This document shows positions 1-5,686 of a DNA stretch of 5,686 nt, one piece after another. A program made the position numbers and the translations under genes. The DNA is from Candidatus Elarobacter sp. (GTDB lineage: Bacteria; Vulcanimicrobiota; Vulcanimicrobiia; Vulcanimicrobiales; Vulcanimicrobiaceae), in NCBI GenBank assembly GCA_030150085.1, contig JASLGJ010000213.1, positions 1-5,686 of the forward strand. Reading direction: 5' to 3'. The notes below the pieces were generated by a model. That model was not told the origin of the DNA. It saw only the letters and a program-made list of their open reading frames with translations, and did not search any database. Numbering within the stretch: the first letter of the stretch is position 1; every line of letters begins with the position of its first letter.

Positions 1-2980
1 CCGGCGCGGGCTGCAGGCGGAAGGGGTGTGCGGGCGGGGCCGCCGGCAGCGCGAAGGTGCGGAACTTCTGCAGCGCGCCCGGCGCGGGCGGCACGCTGAT
101 GACGTAGAAGCCGACCGCGGGCGAGAACGCGATCGTCGCCTCGGAGAAGACCGGGGCCGGAAAAGGCGCGAGGCCCCGCTCCGCGCCTTCAGCGGAATCG
201 CCGACGTACAGGTGCACGCAGCTCGAGAGCGCTTGCACGAAATCGAGCCGCGCGGTGGTGAAGGTCAAGCTGTACGTCTTGGCAGAGCCGGAGAAGGTGG
301 TCGTGACGCGCTCGAAGGCGGGCAGCGGCACGGGGCTGCCCGCGTACGGCGGGACCAGATCGCGCAGCGCCGGTTCGGCCAGATAGCGGCGCAGCGCCGC
401 GACCACGCCGTCGGTCAGGCGGGCGTAGTCCGCGCTGCACGCCGCGCCGGGATTGCGCTCGAAGAGATCCGCCGGGCGCGCGGCGGGGAACCGCGTGACG
501 AGCAGACCGGGCACGAGCGTGCTCGACGGCGGCGCGGCGAGCCCGCTCTCGCTGCGCAGATCGGCCACGCCCGCGCGCGCCCCCCGGCCGACCGCCACGC
601 TGTAGCCGACCGTCACCGCACGCGGTGCGTTCGGCCGCGCGAGGGTCCCCACCGGCGCGCCCAGGCCGTCGCTCTGGGGCAGCGCTCCGCGCGGCGACAC
701 GAAGACCCCCGCAGCGCGGTCGAACAGGTTCCGCACGACCACGGCCAGGTTGCCGTACGCGAGAGGATGCGCGATGCCCGCGTCGACCAGCGCGTAACCG
801 GGCAGGTTCGAGCGGTTGTTGCCGCCGACGAAGGAACTGCCGAGCAGCAGCTGCGGCCCGCGCTCGTCGCGCGGGCGGTAGGACGCGTACAGCGTGCCGC
901 GCAACTCGGGCACGCCGATCAGCTGGCGCCCCGGCCGGCTGACGTCGCGCGGATCGGCCAGCCGTGGATCGGCGCTTTGCAGTGTCGCGCGCAGCAGCTC
1001 GAGCGACGGCTCGACGGTGAGGTGCGCTCCGACGCGCAGCGAACCGCGCGCGCGCAGGGACGCGAAGCGCAGGGTGGTGCCCCCGATGGGAGTGTCGAGA
1101 TACACCCGCTCGCGCGTGAGGTCGGCCGCCGTTCCGCAGCGCACCGCCGCCCGCGCCGCCTGGGCGGCCGCGCCGAAGTAACCGCTGGGGAAAACGGCGT
1201 CGGGCAGAGCGGCGGCATCGACCAGCGCGTCGTAGAGCGCGTTGCGCTGCACCTCGAGCTGGCCTTGCACGCCGAAGCTGGCGCGCGCCGACGTCCCGTC
1301 CCAACCCAGCCGCAGCGAGCTCAGCGAACTGGTCGCAGCCGCATCGCCCGGCGCGTACCCGCGCGCCAGGCCGGCGGCGCAGTCGTAGCTCAGGCTGCTG
1401 GGGTCGGTCAGAAGCCCGCTCCGCCCGTCGGGCGTCGCGACGGTGCCCGCGTCGGCGCGAAGCGTGAGGGTCTGCGCCGCGGTCGGGCGCCAGGTCAGGG
1501 CCGCGTTCGCCAGCAGGCCGGGAGGCAATCCGCTACTCGCGCTGCCGTTCGCCCCCAGCCGCAGCGTCGTCGCGCCGCCCAGCCGCACCCGGTCGCCGAA
1601 GTCGATGCTGTGCGACGCGCGCTCGAGCGTGAAGGCTTGCCGCTCGCCGAGCGGGCCGCCCTCGCCGTGCGAGCGCGAGGCGACCTCGTCGTAGCGCAGG
1701 GTGAGATCGTGGCGCGCCGCCGAGAGCCCGACGAGCACGAAGGAGCCCCGCGTGAGGCCGGAGGCCGTGGCGGAGTACGGGGCCGGCTCGCCCGCGATCC
1801 GGCGCGCCAGCAAGTCGCCCACGAGCTGCGAGGACTGCTGGTAGGCCGTCGTTTGGACGACGGCCTTGCCCAGGACCGTCGTAGCGCTCAGCAAGCTCAG
1901 GCCGTACGCGTCGCGCACCGCGTTGCCGGGGCCGTAGCCGCACGGAAGCGCGGCCGAATCCTGCAGGCACAGCAGGTCGGCGCTGCGCGCCGAGCTCAAC
2001 ATCGTCGAGGCGAAGGTCGTCGCCCCGGCCCGGTAGCGCAGCGTCAGCAGGTCGCCCCGGCTCACGTTCTCGCCGTGGTGCTGGTAGTCCAAGCCGCTCT
2101 GGTCCAGAAAGCGGGCCCCGTCGGCGAGGCTGGGCGTGCTGCGCCCGGTCGCGACGGCGGCGACGCCGAGGTTGCCCAGGCTGCCCGACGCGGACGCCGT
2201 CAGCGCCCCTCGCTCGAAGCTGCCGTACGAGCTGGCGAGCTGGGCTTGCCAGAGCCGGGTCGGCTGCAGGGTGCGAAAGCCGACCGTCCCCGCCGGCGCG
2301 CCGGCCGACGCGCCGAACGCGACCGAGGTGGAAGCGAAGAGATCGCTGTCCAAGCCGCTCAGGCTCACCGCGCTGCCGGGCGCGTTGAGCGGGATGCCGT
2401 CCAGGGTCAGCCCGGTCTGGCCGCTGGGATGACCGTCGAGCGAGACGTACTGGCCGCCCAGCGGCGTGTCGTCGCCTTGGAGCGAGACGCCCGGGACCGC
2501 GCTCAGCGCGTCGAGCGGGGTCTCCGCCAGCCGCCGCGCGGTCGCGTTCGGGCCCAGGGTGAGGGCGTCGGCCGGGGTGGTCTGGCGGACTTGGACGCCC
2601 CCGATGACGCGCAGTTGCGTCGCGCGCACGAGCCGGACCGTCAGCGTGGTGCGCTTCCCGGGCAGCACCTCGAAGGGCTCCGAGACGAGCGGGCGGTATG
2701 CCGCGCGGGCGACCGCGACCGCGTACGTTCCTTCCGGCAGCGCGGCGAACTCGGTCGCGGCGGCGGGGCTCGAGATGTCGACGATGGTCACCTCGCCGCG
2801 CAGCGTCACGCGCGCCACGAGCTGTTTGCCGCTCTCCGCATCGACGACCGTGACGACCACCGATCCGCCGCGGATCTCTTGCGCGGCGCCGCTTCGCGGC
2901 AGGCCGAACGCGGCCAGGATGGTCGCGAGCGCGAGCGCGCGCTTCGCGCAGCGCGACCACCGAACGGGGCCCCGGAACAT
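1..2980 (-). CDS. TonB-dependent receptor-like outer-membrane protein with N-terminal carboxypeptidase regulatory-like domain (3' end outside window)
   Basis: Seen: 993 codons are open from an ATG at 2980 to the left edge with no stop, so the C-terminus is missing. AGGAGG lies 4 nt upstream of the ATG. Residues 1-34 form a signal peptide (basic start, hydrophobic LALATILAAF, then SGAAQ). Residues 39-120 resemble a carboxypeptidase regulatory-like beta-sandwich (VVVTVVDAESGKQL, then LPEGTYAVAV). Residues 125-245 look like a TonB plug: ETPLDALSAVPGV at 153-165, VSLDGHPSGQTGLTLDGIPL at 179-198. Residues 246-800 are alternating, barrel-like strands, with the late-barrel motif LPGYALVDAGIAHPL then VVVRNLFDR (726-755) and a probable closing strand PRAVTVGYSVAVG (786-798). 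Residues 800-993 are an extension I do not recognise. Known: such receptors take up siderophores, cobalamin, glycans or peptides using TonB-ExbBD energy. Inferred: the ligand is unknown. No clear TonB box is visible, so energy coupling is uncertain. Confidence 0.88.
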   Translation of the reverse strand, partial: MFRGPVRWSRCAKRALALATILAAFGLPRSGAAQEIRGGSVVVTVVDAESGKQLVARVTLRGEVTIVDISSPAAATEFAALPEGTYAVAVARAAYRPLVSEPFEVLPGKRTTLTVRLVRATQLRVIGGVQVRQTTPADALTLGPNATARRLAETPLDALSAVPGVSLQGDDTPLGGQYVSLDGHPSGQTGLTLDGIPLNAPGSAVSLSGLDSDLFASTSVAFGASAGAPAGTVGFRTLQPTRLWQAQLASSYGSFERGALTASASGSLGNLGVAAVATGRSTPSLADGARFLDQSGLDYQHHGENVSRGDLLTLRYRAGATTFASTMLSSARSADLLCLQDSAALPCGYGPGNAVRDAYGLSLLSATTVLGKAVVQTTAYQQSSQLVGDLLARRIAGEPAPYSATASGLTRGSFVLVGLSAARHDLTLRYDEVASRSHGEGGPLGERQAFTLERASHSIDFGDRVRLGGATTLRLGANGSASSGLPPGLLANAALTWRPTAAQTLTLRADAGTVATPDGRSGLLTDPSSLSYDCAAGLARGYAPGDAAATSSLSSLRLGWDGTSARASFGVQGQLEVQRNALYDALVDAAALPDAVFPSGYFGAAAQAARAAVRCGTAADLTRERVYLDTPIGGTTLRFASLRARGSLRVGAHLTVEPSLELLRATLQSADPRLADPRDVSRPGRQLIGVPELRGTLYASYRPRDERGPQLLLGSSFVGGNNRSNLPGYALVDAGIAHPLAYGNLAVVVRNLFDRAAGVFVSPRGALPQSDGLGAPVGTLARPNAPRAVTVGYSVAVGRGARAGVADLRSESGLAAPPSSTLVPGLLVTRFPAARPADLFERNPGAACSADYARLTDGVVAALRRYLAEPALRDLVPPYAGSPVPLPAFERVTTTFSGSAKTYSLTFTTARLDFVQALSSCVHLYVGDSAEGAERGLAPFPAPVFSEATIAFSPAVGFYVISVPPAPGALQKFRTFALPAAPPAHPFRLQPAP

Positions 2981-2983
2981 CGG

Positions 2984-2991
2984 TCCTCCTT
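2984..2991 (-). promoter_or_regulatory. Ribosome binding site of the receptor gene
   Basis: The minus strand reads AAGGAGGA here, a near-perfect Shine-Dalgarno sequence. The core AGGAGG (2985..2990) sits 4 nt before the ATG at 2978..2980. It fixes the receptor start and places the signal peptide directly at the N-terminus. Confidence 0.8.
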
Positions 2992-3032
2992 CACCCTGGC
3001 GCGGCGAGCGGCGCCCCGGAGCGCCTTCAACG

Positions 3033-3060
3033 CCCGGGCCGCCTTCTCCAGGCGGGCGGG
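3033..3060 (-). other. Possible hairpin between the two minus-strand genes
   Basis: CCGCCT (3039..3044) pairs with AGGCGG (3050..3055) around a 5-nt loop. An outer CCCG (3033..3036) pairs with CGGG (3057..3060) across a small internal loop. It lies just after the stop codon of the upstream minus-strand gene. No T-tract follows on the minus strand, so it is not a classical intrinsic terminator. It could be an RNA-stabilising or partially attenuating stem, or chance in GC-rich DNA. Confidence 0.3.
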
Positions 3061-3064
3061 AGCG

Positions 3065-3457
3065 CTACGCGGGGTTCGCGCGCTCGGCTTCGGCCGGCCG
3101 CCGGCCGAGCGCGGCCAGGATGCGCGCCGCGGCGGCGGCCGGCGTGTCGGGCGCCGCGACCGACACGAAGAGATGCCGGTACGCGCCCTCGGCGAGATCG
3201 ACCACGAGCACCTCGCCCGCGCCCGCGTAGTCGCAGAACACGACCTCGCCGTGGTAGAGGAAGGTCCCCGCCGTCTTCAGCCGCCCGGCGCCCGTCCCGA
3301 CCAGCCGGACCGCCTCGAAGAGACCGGGCGGAGTCTGCGCGGATGCGCCGCTCACGTTCGCGAGCGGAACGGTGAACGAGCCGTGAAACGCCCACAGGGC
3401 TTCGAGCGCGCGCAACTCGATGCGCAGCGTGTCGTCGTCGATCGTTATGGTCGCCAT
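3065..3457 (-). CDS. Conserved uncharacterised protein, possibly PH-domain-like (130 aa)
   Basis: Seen: a complete 130-residue frame from ATG to TAG. It is preceded by GGAGGGG (3469..3475) 11 nt upstream. The N-terminus TITIDDDTLRIEL and the segment LWAFHGSFTVPLANV (residues 21-35) suggest a small beta-rich fold. TAGTF (62-66), then EVVFCDY (71-77) and VLVVDL (83-88), are followed by a probable helix (about 105-118). There is no signal peptide or membrane segment, so it is probably cytoplasmic. Known, from memory: this pattern (hydrophobic LWA near residue 22, central AGTF, then VF-D) recurs in small actinobacterial and related proteins described as hypothetical or PH-like. I know of no assigned function. 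Context: it shares direction with the receptor gene, 84 bp away, and lies behind the divergent promoter region, so it may lead a two-gene transcript. A functional link with the receptor is unproven. Confidence 0.8.
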   Translation of the reverse strand: MATITIDDDTLRIELRALEALWAFHGSFTVPLANVSGASAQTPPGLFEAVRLVGTGAGRLKTAGTFLYHGEVVFCDYAGAGEVLVVDLAEGAYRHLFVSVAAPDTPAAAAARILAALGRRPAEAERANPA

Positions 3458-3490
3458 GCGCCAGCGTACCCCTCCGGCACGGCGTTGTTA

Positions 3491-3519
3491 CGCCCGCTCC
3501 GGGGTGCGGGCGGCCGCAC
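3491..3519 (-). other. Two mutually exclusive hairpins in the minus-strand leader
   Basis: CGCCCGC (3491..3497) can pair with GCGGGCG (3506..3512). Alternatively GTGCGG (3504..3509) can pair with CCGCAC (3514..3519). The two stems share bases and cannot form together. They fall in the predicted 5' leader of the minus-strand transcript, between the proposed promoter and the start at 3457. Such overlap is compatible with leader regulation, but at this GC content it may be coincidental. No ligand-binding RNA family is recognised. Confidence 0.25.
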
Positions 3520-3549
3520 GGGACGGCAGGCGTAGGAAGTAGCAAGCAA

Positions 3550-3571
3550 CGAAAGAAGGATCATTCTTTCG
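3550..3571. promoter_or_regulatory. Perfect inverted repeat in the divergent intergenic region, candidate operator
   Basis: CGAAAGAA (3550..3557) is matched exactly by TTCTTTCG (3564..3571) around a 6-bp centre. The site is far more AT-rich than its surroundings. It overlaps the proposed -10 element and probable transcription start of the minus-strand promoter, where a repressor would act, and it also lies upstream of the plus-strand operon. Its shape suits a dimeric helix-turn-helix regulator, but I cannot name the family. It could instead form a hairpin in a transcript; no T-run follows it. Confidence 0.5.
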
Positions 3572-3591
3572 CCGGCAGAGTCGCCTTTCAA
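3563..3591 (-). promoter_or_regulatory. Predicted sigma-70-like promoter for the minus-strand pair
   Basis: Reading the minus strand, TTGAAA (3586..3591) is followed by a 17-bp spacer and AAGAAT (3563..3568). These match the -35 consensus at 5 of 6 and the -10 consensus at 4 of 6, with ideal spacing. Transcription would start near 3555-3557, leaving a leader of about 100 nt before the ATG at 3457. The assignment is from consensus only, and housekeeping promoters in the host lineage may differ. Confidence 0.45.
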
Positions 3592-3622
3592 CCTCGTATC
3601 GCACCGATCGCCGGCATCCTCG

Positions 3623-3645
3623 AACCCCTCTAGGAGGTCCGGGTT
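3623..3645 (+). promoter_or_regulatory. Ribosome binding site and possible sequestering hairpin at the DUF485 start
   Basis: AGGAGG (3632..3637) lies 6 nt before the TTG at 3644 and decides this non-ATG start. AACCC (3623..3627) can pair with GGGTT (3641..3645), and inside it CTC (3628..3630) with GAG (3634..3636). The fold would hide both the Shine-Dalgarno sequence and the first two bases of the start codon. The stem is short, so its effect on translation is an inference. Confidence 0.5.
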
Positions 3646-4000
3646 GGCATACGATACCGCTCCTGCCGCCGGCGCCGCGAGCCTGTCCGCGGTCGACTGG
3701 CGCGAAGTCGAGCACAGCCCCCAGTTCGAAGCGCTCGCGAAGGCGAAGATGCGCTTCATCATCCCCGCCACGATCTTCTTTCTGGTCTACTACTTCGCGC
3801 TGCCGGTGCTGGTCGGGTACGCGCCCGACCTGATGAACACCAAGGTCATCGGCAACATCAACCTCGCCTACCTGTTCGCGCTCTCGCAGTTCGCGATGAC
3901 CTGGATCATCATGGCGCTCTACGTCCGCAAGGCGCGCGAGTGGGACGCGCAGGCGGCCGCCATCAGCGAGCGCGTCGCCGCCCAAGGGGGCGTCCTGTGA
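3644..4000 (+). CDS. yjcH: DUF485 family small inner-membrane protein, YjcH-like
   Basis: Seen: 118 residues from TTG to TGA. The TTG is chosen because AGGAGG sits 6 nt upstream and no earlier start has comparable support; the next in-frame ATG is at residue 36, inside the conserved region. Residues 1-30 are polar and end in the family-like [14 protein letters not shown] (25-38). Two membrane segments follow, about 38-59 (containing [19 protein letters not shown]) and 72-94 ([20 protein letters not shown]), then a basic and polar tail. It is slightly longer than E. coli YjcH, which is about 104 residues. Known: DUF485 genes sit directly upstream of actP in many bacteria. The protein's role is not established; an accessory or small partner subunit of the symporter is the usual suggestion. 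Context: its stop overlaps the next start as GTGA, implying translational coupling and linked expression. Confidence 0.93.
   Translation: MAYDTAPAAGAASLSAVDWREVEHSPQFEALAKAKMRFIIPATIFFLVYYFALPVLVGYAPDLMNTKVIGNINLAYLFALSQFAMTWIIMALYVRKAREWDAQAAAISERVAAQGGVL
3984..3990 (+). promoter_or_regulatory. Ribosome binding site deciding the actP GTG start
   Basis: AAGGGGG lies 6 nt before the GTG at 3997..3999, which overlaps the TGA of the upstream gene. The same frame remains open upstream to a GTG at 3940, but the extra 19 residues (arginine- and glycine-rich) are an out-of-frame reading of the DUF485 gene. They would put charges ahead of the first membrane helix, so the start at 3997 is preferred. 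Confidence 0.75.
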
Positions 4001-5685
4001 ACACCTCGCTCGTCCTGTTCCTGGTCTTCATCGCGATCACGCTGGGGATCACGTACTACGCCGCCAGGCGGACCCGCACGACGTCCGATTTCTACAGCGC
4101 CGGGCGCGCCATCAGCGGCTACCAGAACGGCTGGGCCGTGGCCGGCGACTACATGTCGGCCGCCTCGTTCCTGGGCATCAGCGGGCTGATCGCGTTCTAC
4201 GGCTACGACGGGTTCCTGTACTCGGTCGGCTTTCTGGTCGCGTACCTGACCGTGCTGCTGCTGGTCGCCGAGCCGCTGCGCAACATCGGCAAGTACACCA
4301 TGGCCGACGTGCTGGCGTTCCGCCTGCGCAGCACGTCGGTGCGCGGCGTGGCCGCGATCTCGACCTTGGCGGTCAGCCTGTTCTACATGATCGCCCAGAT
4401 GGTCGGGGCGGGCTCGCTGGTCAGCCTGCTGATCCCCGGCTTCAGCTTCAACAACGCGATCGTGCTGGTCGGCGTGCTGATGCTGATCTACGTCATCTTC
4501 GGCGGCATGCTGGCGACGACGTGGGTCCAGATCGTCAAGGCCGTCCTGCTGATGCTCGGCACCTTCCTGCTCTCGATCCTGGTGCTGGGCCACTACCACT
4601 TCTCGCTGGGCGCGTTCTTCGACGCGATCGCCAACGTCCACGGCACGGTCAAGGACGCCGCCGGGAACGTGATCGCGACCAAGGACTTCACCCAGCCGGG
4701 CCTGCTCTACAACGGCAAGTGGGGCGCGCTGGGCTTCATCTCGCTGAGCATCGCGCTGGTGCTCGGCACGGCCGGCCTGCCGCACATCCTGGTCCGCTTC
4801 TACACCGTGCCGACCGCCAAGGCCGCGCGCACCTCGGTCGTCTTCGCGACCGTGCTGATCGGCGTGTTCTACATCATGACGACCTTCCTGGGCTTCGGCG
4901 CCGCGACCCTGGTCGGCAAGGCCAACATCGGCGTGCACGTCAGCGGTCCCAAGGCCACGGCCTACATCGCCGAGCACCCGGCCGACGCGGCCAAGCTCAA
5001 CGAGCAGCTCACCACCAACGGCTACATCGTCCCCGCGCCCAACAACAACCTGGCCGCGCCGCTGCTGGCCGGCAAGCTGGGCGGCGACATCTTCCTGTCG
5101 TTCATCGCCGCGGTCGCGTTCGCGACCATCCTGGCCGTGGTGGCCGGGCTCACCATCGCCTCGTCGACGGCCTTCTCGCACGACATCTGGTTCAACATCG
5201 TTCGAGGAGGGCGAGAATCGATGCCCGGGGAGGAGGTGCGCGTGGCGCGCATCGCGGCCGCCGTGATCGGCGTGCTCTCGATCGTGCTCGCGCTGGCCCT
5301 CAAGACGCTCAACGTCGCGTTCCTGGTCGGCCTGGCCTTCGCGGTCGCGGCCAGCGCGAACGTGCCGGCGATCGTGCTGACCCTGTTCTGGCGCCGCTTC
5401 AACACCACCGGCACCATCGTCGGGATGTGGGTCGGCCTGATCTCCTCGCTGGTGCTGATCGCGATCAGCCCGGCCGTGATGGGCGTCGACGCGCCGACGG
5501 TCGCGGTGCGCCACATCATCCAGGCGCCCGCGCTCTTCCCGCTCGACAACCCGGCGATCGTCTCGGTCCCGCTGGGCTTCCTGGCCGCGATCCTCGCCGC
5601 GCTGGCGACCCGCGATCCCGAAGCCGAGTCGACCTTCCACGAGCTCACGGTGCGCGCCAACACCGGGCTGGGCGCCGAGGTCTAG
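3997..5685 (+). CDS. actP: Sodium:acetate (monocarboxylate) symporter, ActP type, solute:sodium symporter family
   Basis: Seen: 562 residues from GTG to TAG, close to E. coli ActP (549) and complete. About 13 membrane helices are predicted, starting directly with [20 protein letters not shown] (2-21); E. coli ActP has a longer N-terminus. Family motifs include [16 protein letters not shown] (30-45), [16 protein letters not shown] (49-64), [11 protein letters not shown] (132-142), [15 protein letters not shown] (168-182), [15 protein letters not shown] (257-271) and [18 protein letters not shown] (374-391). The hydroxyl residues 389-391 fall about where this LeuT-fold family binds its conserved sodium. 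The end, [16 protein letters not shown], matches the family C-terminus. Known: ActP imports acetate, and in E. coli glycolate, using the sodium gradient. Context: it is coupled to the DUF485 gene in the classic yjcH-actP order. Oddities: the loop at about 306-364 is longer than I recall in E. coli, and a rare-codon patch occurs at residues 402-408. The exact substrate is inferred. Confidence 0.95.
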   Translation: MNTSLVLFLVFIAITLGITYYAARRTRTTSDFYSAGRAISGYQNGWAVAGDYMSAASFLGISGLIAFYGYDGFLYSVGFLVAYLTVLLLVAEPLRNIGKYTMADVLAFRLRSTSVRGVAAISTLAVSLFYMIAQMVGAGSLVSLLIPGFSFNNAIVLVGVLMLIYVIFGGMLATTWVQIVKAVLLMLGTFLLSILVLGHYHFSLGAFFDAIANVHGTVKDAAGNVIATKDFTQPGLLYNGKWGALGFISLSIALVLGTAGLPHILVRFYTVPTAKAARTSVVFATVLIGVFYIMTTFLGFGAATLVGKANIGVHVSGPKATAYIAEHPADAAKLNEQLTTNGYIVPAPNNNLAAPLLAGKLGGDIFLSFIAAVAFATILAVVAGLTIASSTAFSHDIWFNIVRGGRESMPGEEVRVARIAAAVIGVLSIVLALALKTLNVAFLVGLAFAVAASANVPAIVLTLFWRRFNTTGTIVGMWVGLISSLVLIAISPAVMGVDAPTVAVRHIIQAPALFPLDNPAIVSVPLGFLAAILAALATRDPEAESTFHELTVRANTGLGAEV

Positions 5686-5686
5686 C

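Noticed and set aside
189..1304. Minus-strand 371-codon frame overlapping the receptor
   Set aside because: It is out of frame with the receptor, composed of arginine/alanine-rich low-complexity sequence, and the receptor frame shows plug and barrel motifs throughout.
1533..2960. Minus-strand 475-codon frame overlapping the receptor N-terminal half
   Set aside because: It is a frame-shifted reading of the signal peptide, regulatory-like domain and plug region; it has no domain signature of its own.
3033..3060. Intrinsic terminator after the PH-like gene
   Set aside because: A stem is present but there is no following T-tract on the minus strand, so it is listed only as a possible hairpin.
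3475..3490. Sigma-54-like CGGCACG...TTGTT sequence in the intergenic region
   Set aside because: The spacing between the GG and GC elements is one base short and the required GC dinucleotide is missing, so I do not call a sigma-54 promoter.
26..3535. Plus-strand open frame of 1169 codons
   Set aside because: Its translation is arginine-, alanine- and glycine-rich with no recognisable domains, and it is exactly antisense to two genes with clear protein signatures. It is a GC-wobble shadow.
3592..3622. Possible plus-strand promoter near CGTATC
   Set aside because: I found no -35 at suitable spacing. The yjcH-actP operon must have a promoter in or near 3458..3630, but it cannot be placed from consensus.
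3940..3996. Longer actP start at the GTG at 3940
   Set aside because: The added 19 residues are arginine- and glycine-rich and overlap the DUF485 coding sequence; the GTG at 3997 has a good Shine-Dalgarno sequence and the usual GTGA coupling.
3919..5640. Minus-strand 573-codon frame opposite actP
   Set aside because: It gives an Asp/Arg/Gln/His-rich translation typical of the antisense of a GC-rich membrane-protein gene; actP is unambiguous on the plus strand.

Overview
This is a GC-rich window in which codon third positions are almost always G or C. It holds four genes in two divergent pairs. An outer-membrane TonB-dependent receptor-like protein implies a diderm (two-membrane) bacterium. 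The small PH-like protein belongs to a type I remember mainly from high-GC, actinobacteria-like lineages. A diderm high-GC lineage such as Candidatus Eremiobacterota is therefore a possible source, but this is a guess that the window cannot settle.

Left half, minus strand: a 130-residue conserved uncharacterised protein (3065..3457) is followed after 84 bp by a large TonB-dependent receptor-like gene. The receptor starts at 2980 and runs off the left edge. It has 993 visible codons and no stop: a signal peptide, a carboxypeptidase regulatory-like domain, a plug, a beta barrel, and then an unusual post-barrel extension of about 190 residues. The two genes share a direction and may be co-transcribed.

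Divergent intergenic region, 3458..3643: it holds a plausible minus-strand promoter (TTGAAA, 17 bp, AAGAAT). A perfect 8-bp inverted repeat overlaps its -10 element and looks like an operator. There are also GC-rich hairpins in the minus-strand leader, and a small hairpin that would cover the ribosome binding site of the plus-strand operon.

Right half, plus strand: a DUF485 (YjcH-like) small membrane protein with a TTG start is translationally coupled through a GTGA overlap to a full-length ActP-type sodium:acetate symporter. This is the conserved yjcH-actP pair for uptake of acetate and related short carboxylates across the inner membrane. The symporter ends one base before the window does, so nothing downstream is visible.

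I see no mobile element, CRISPR array, tRNA or rRNA. No clearly new multi-gene system is evident. The points most worth a second look are the receptor's C-terminal extension, the palindrome over the minus-strand promoter, and a short rare-codon, Shine-Dalgarno-like patch inside actP.
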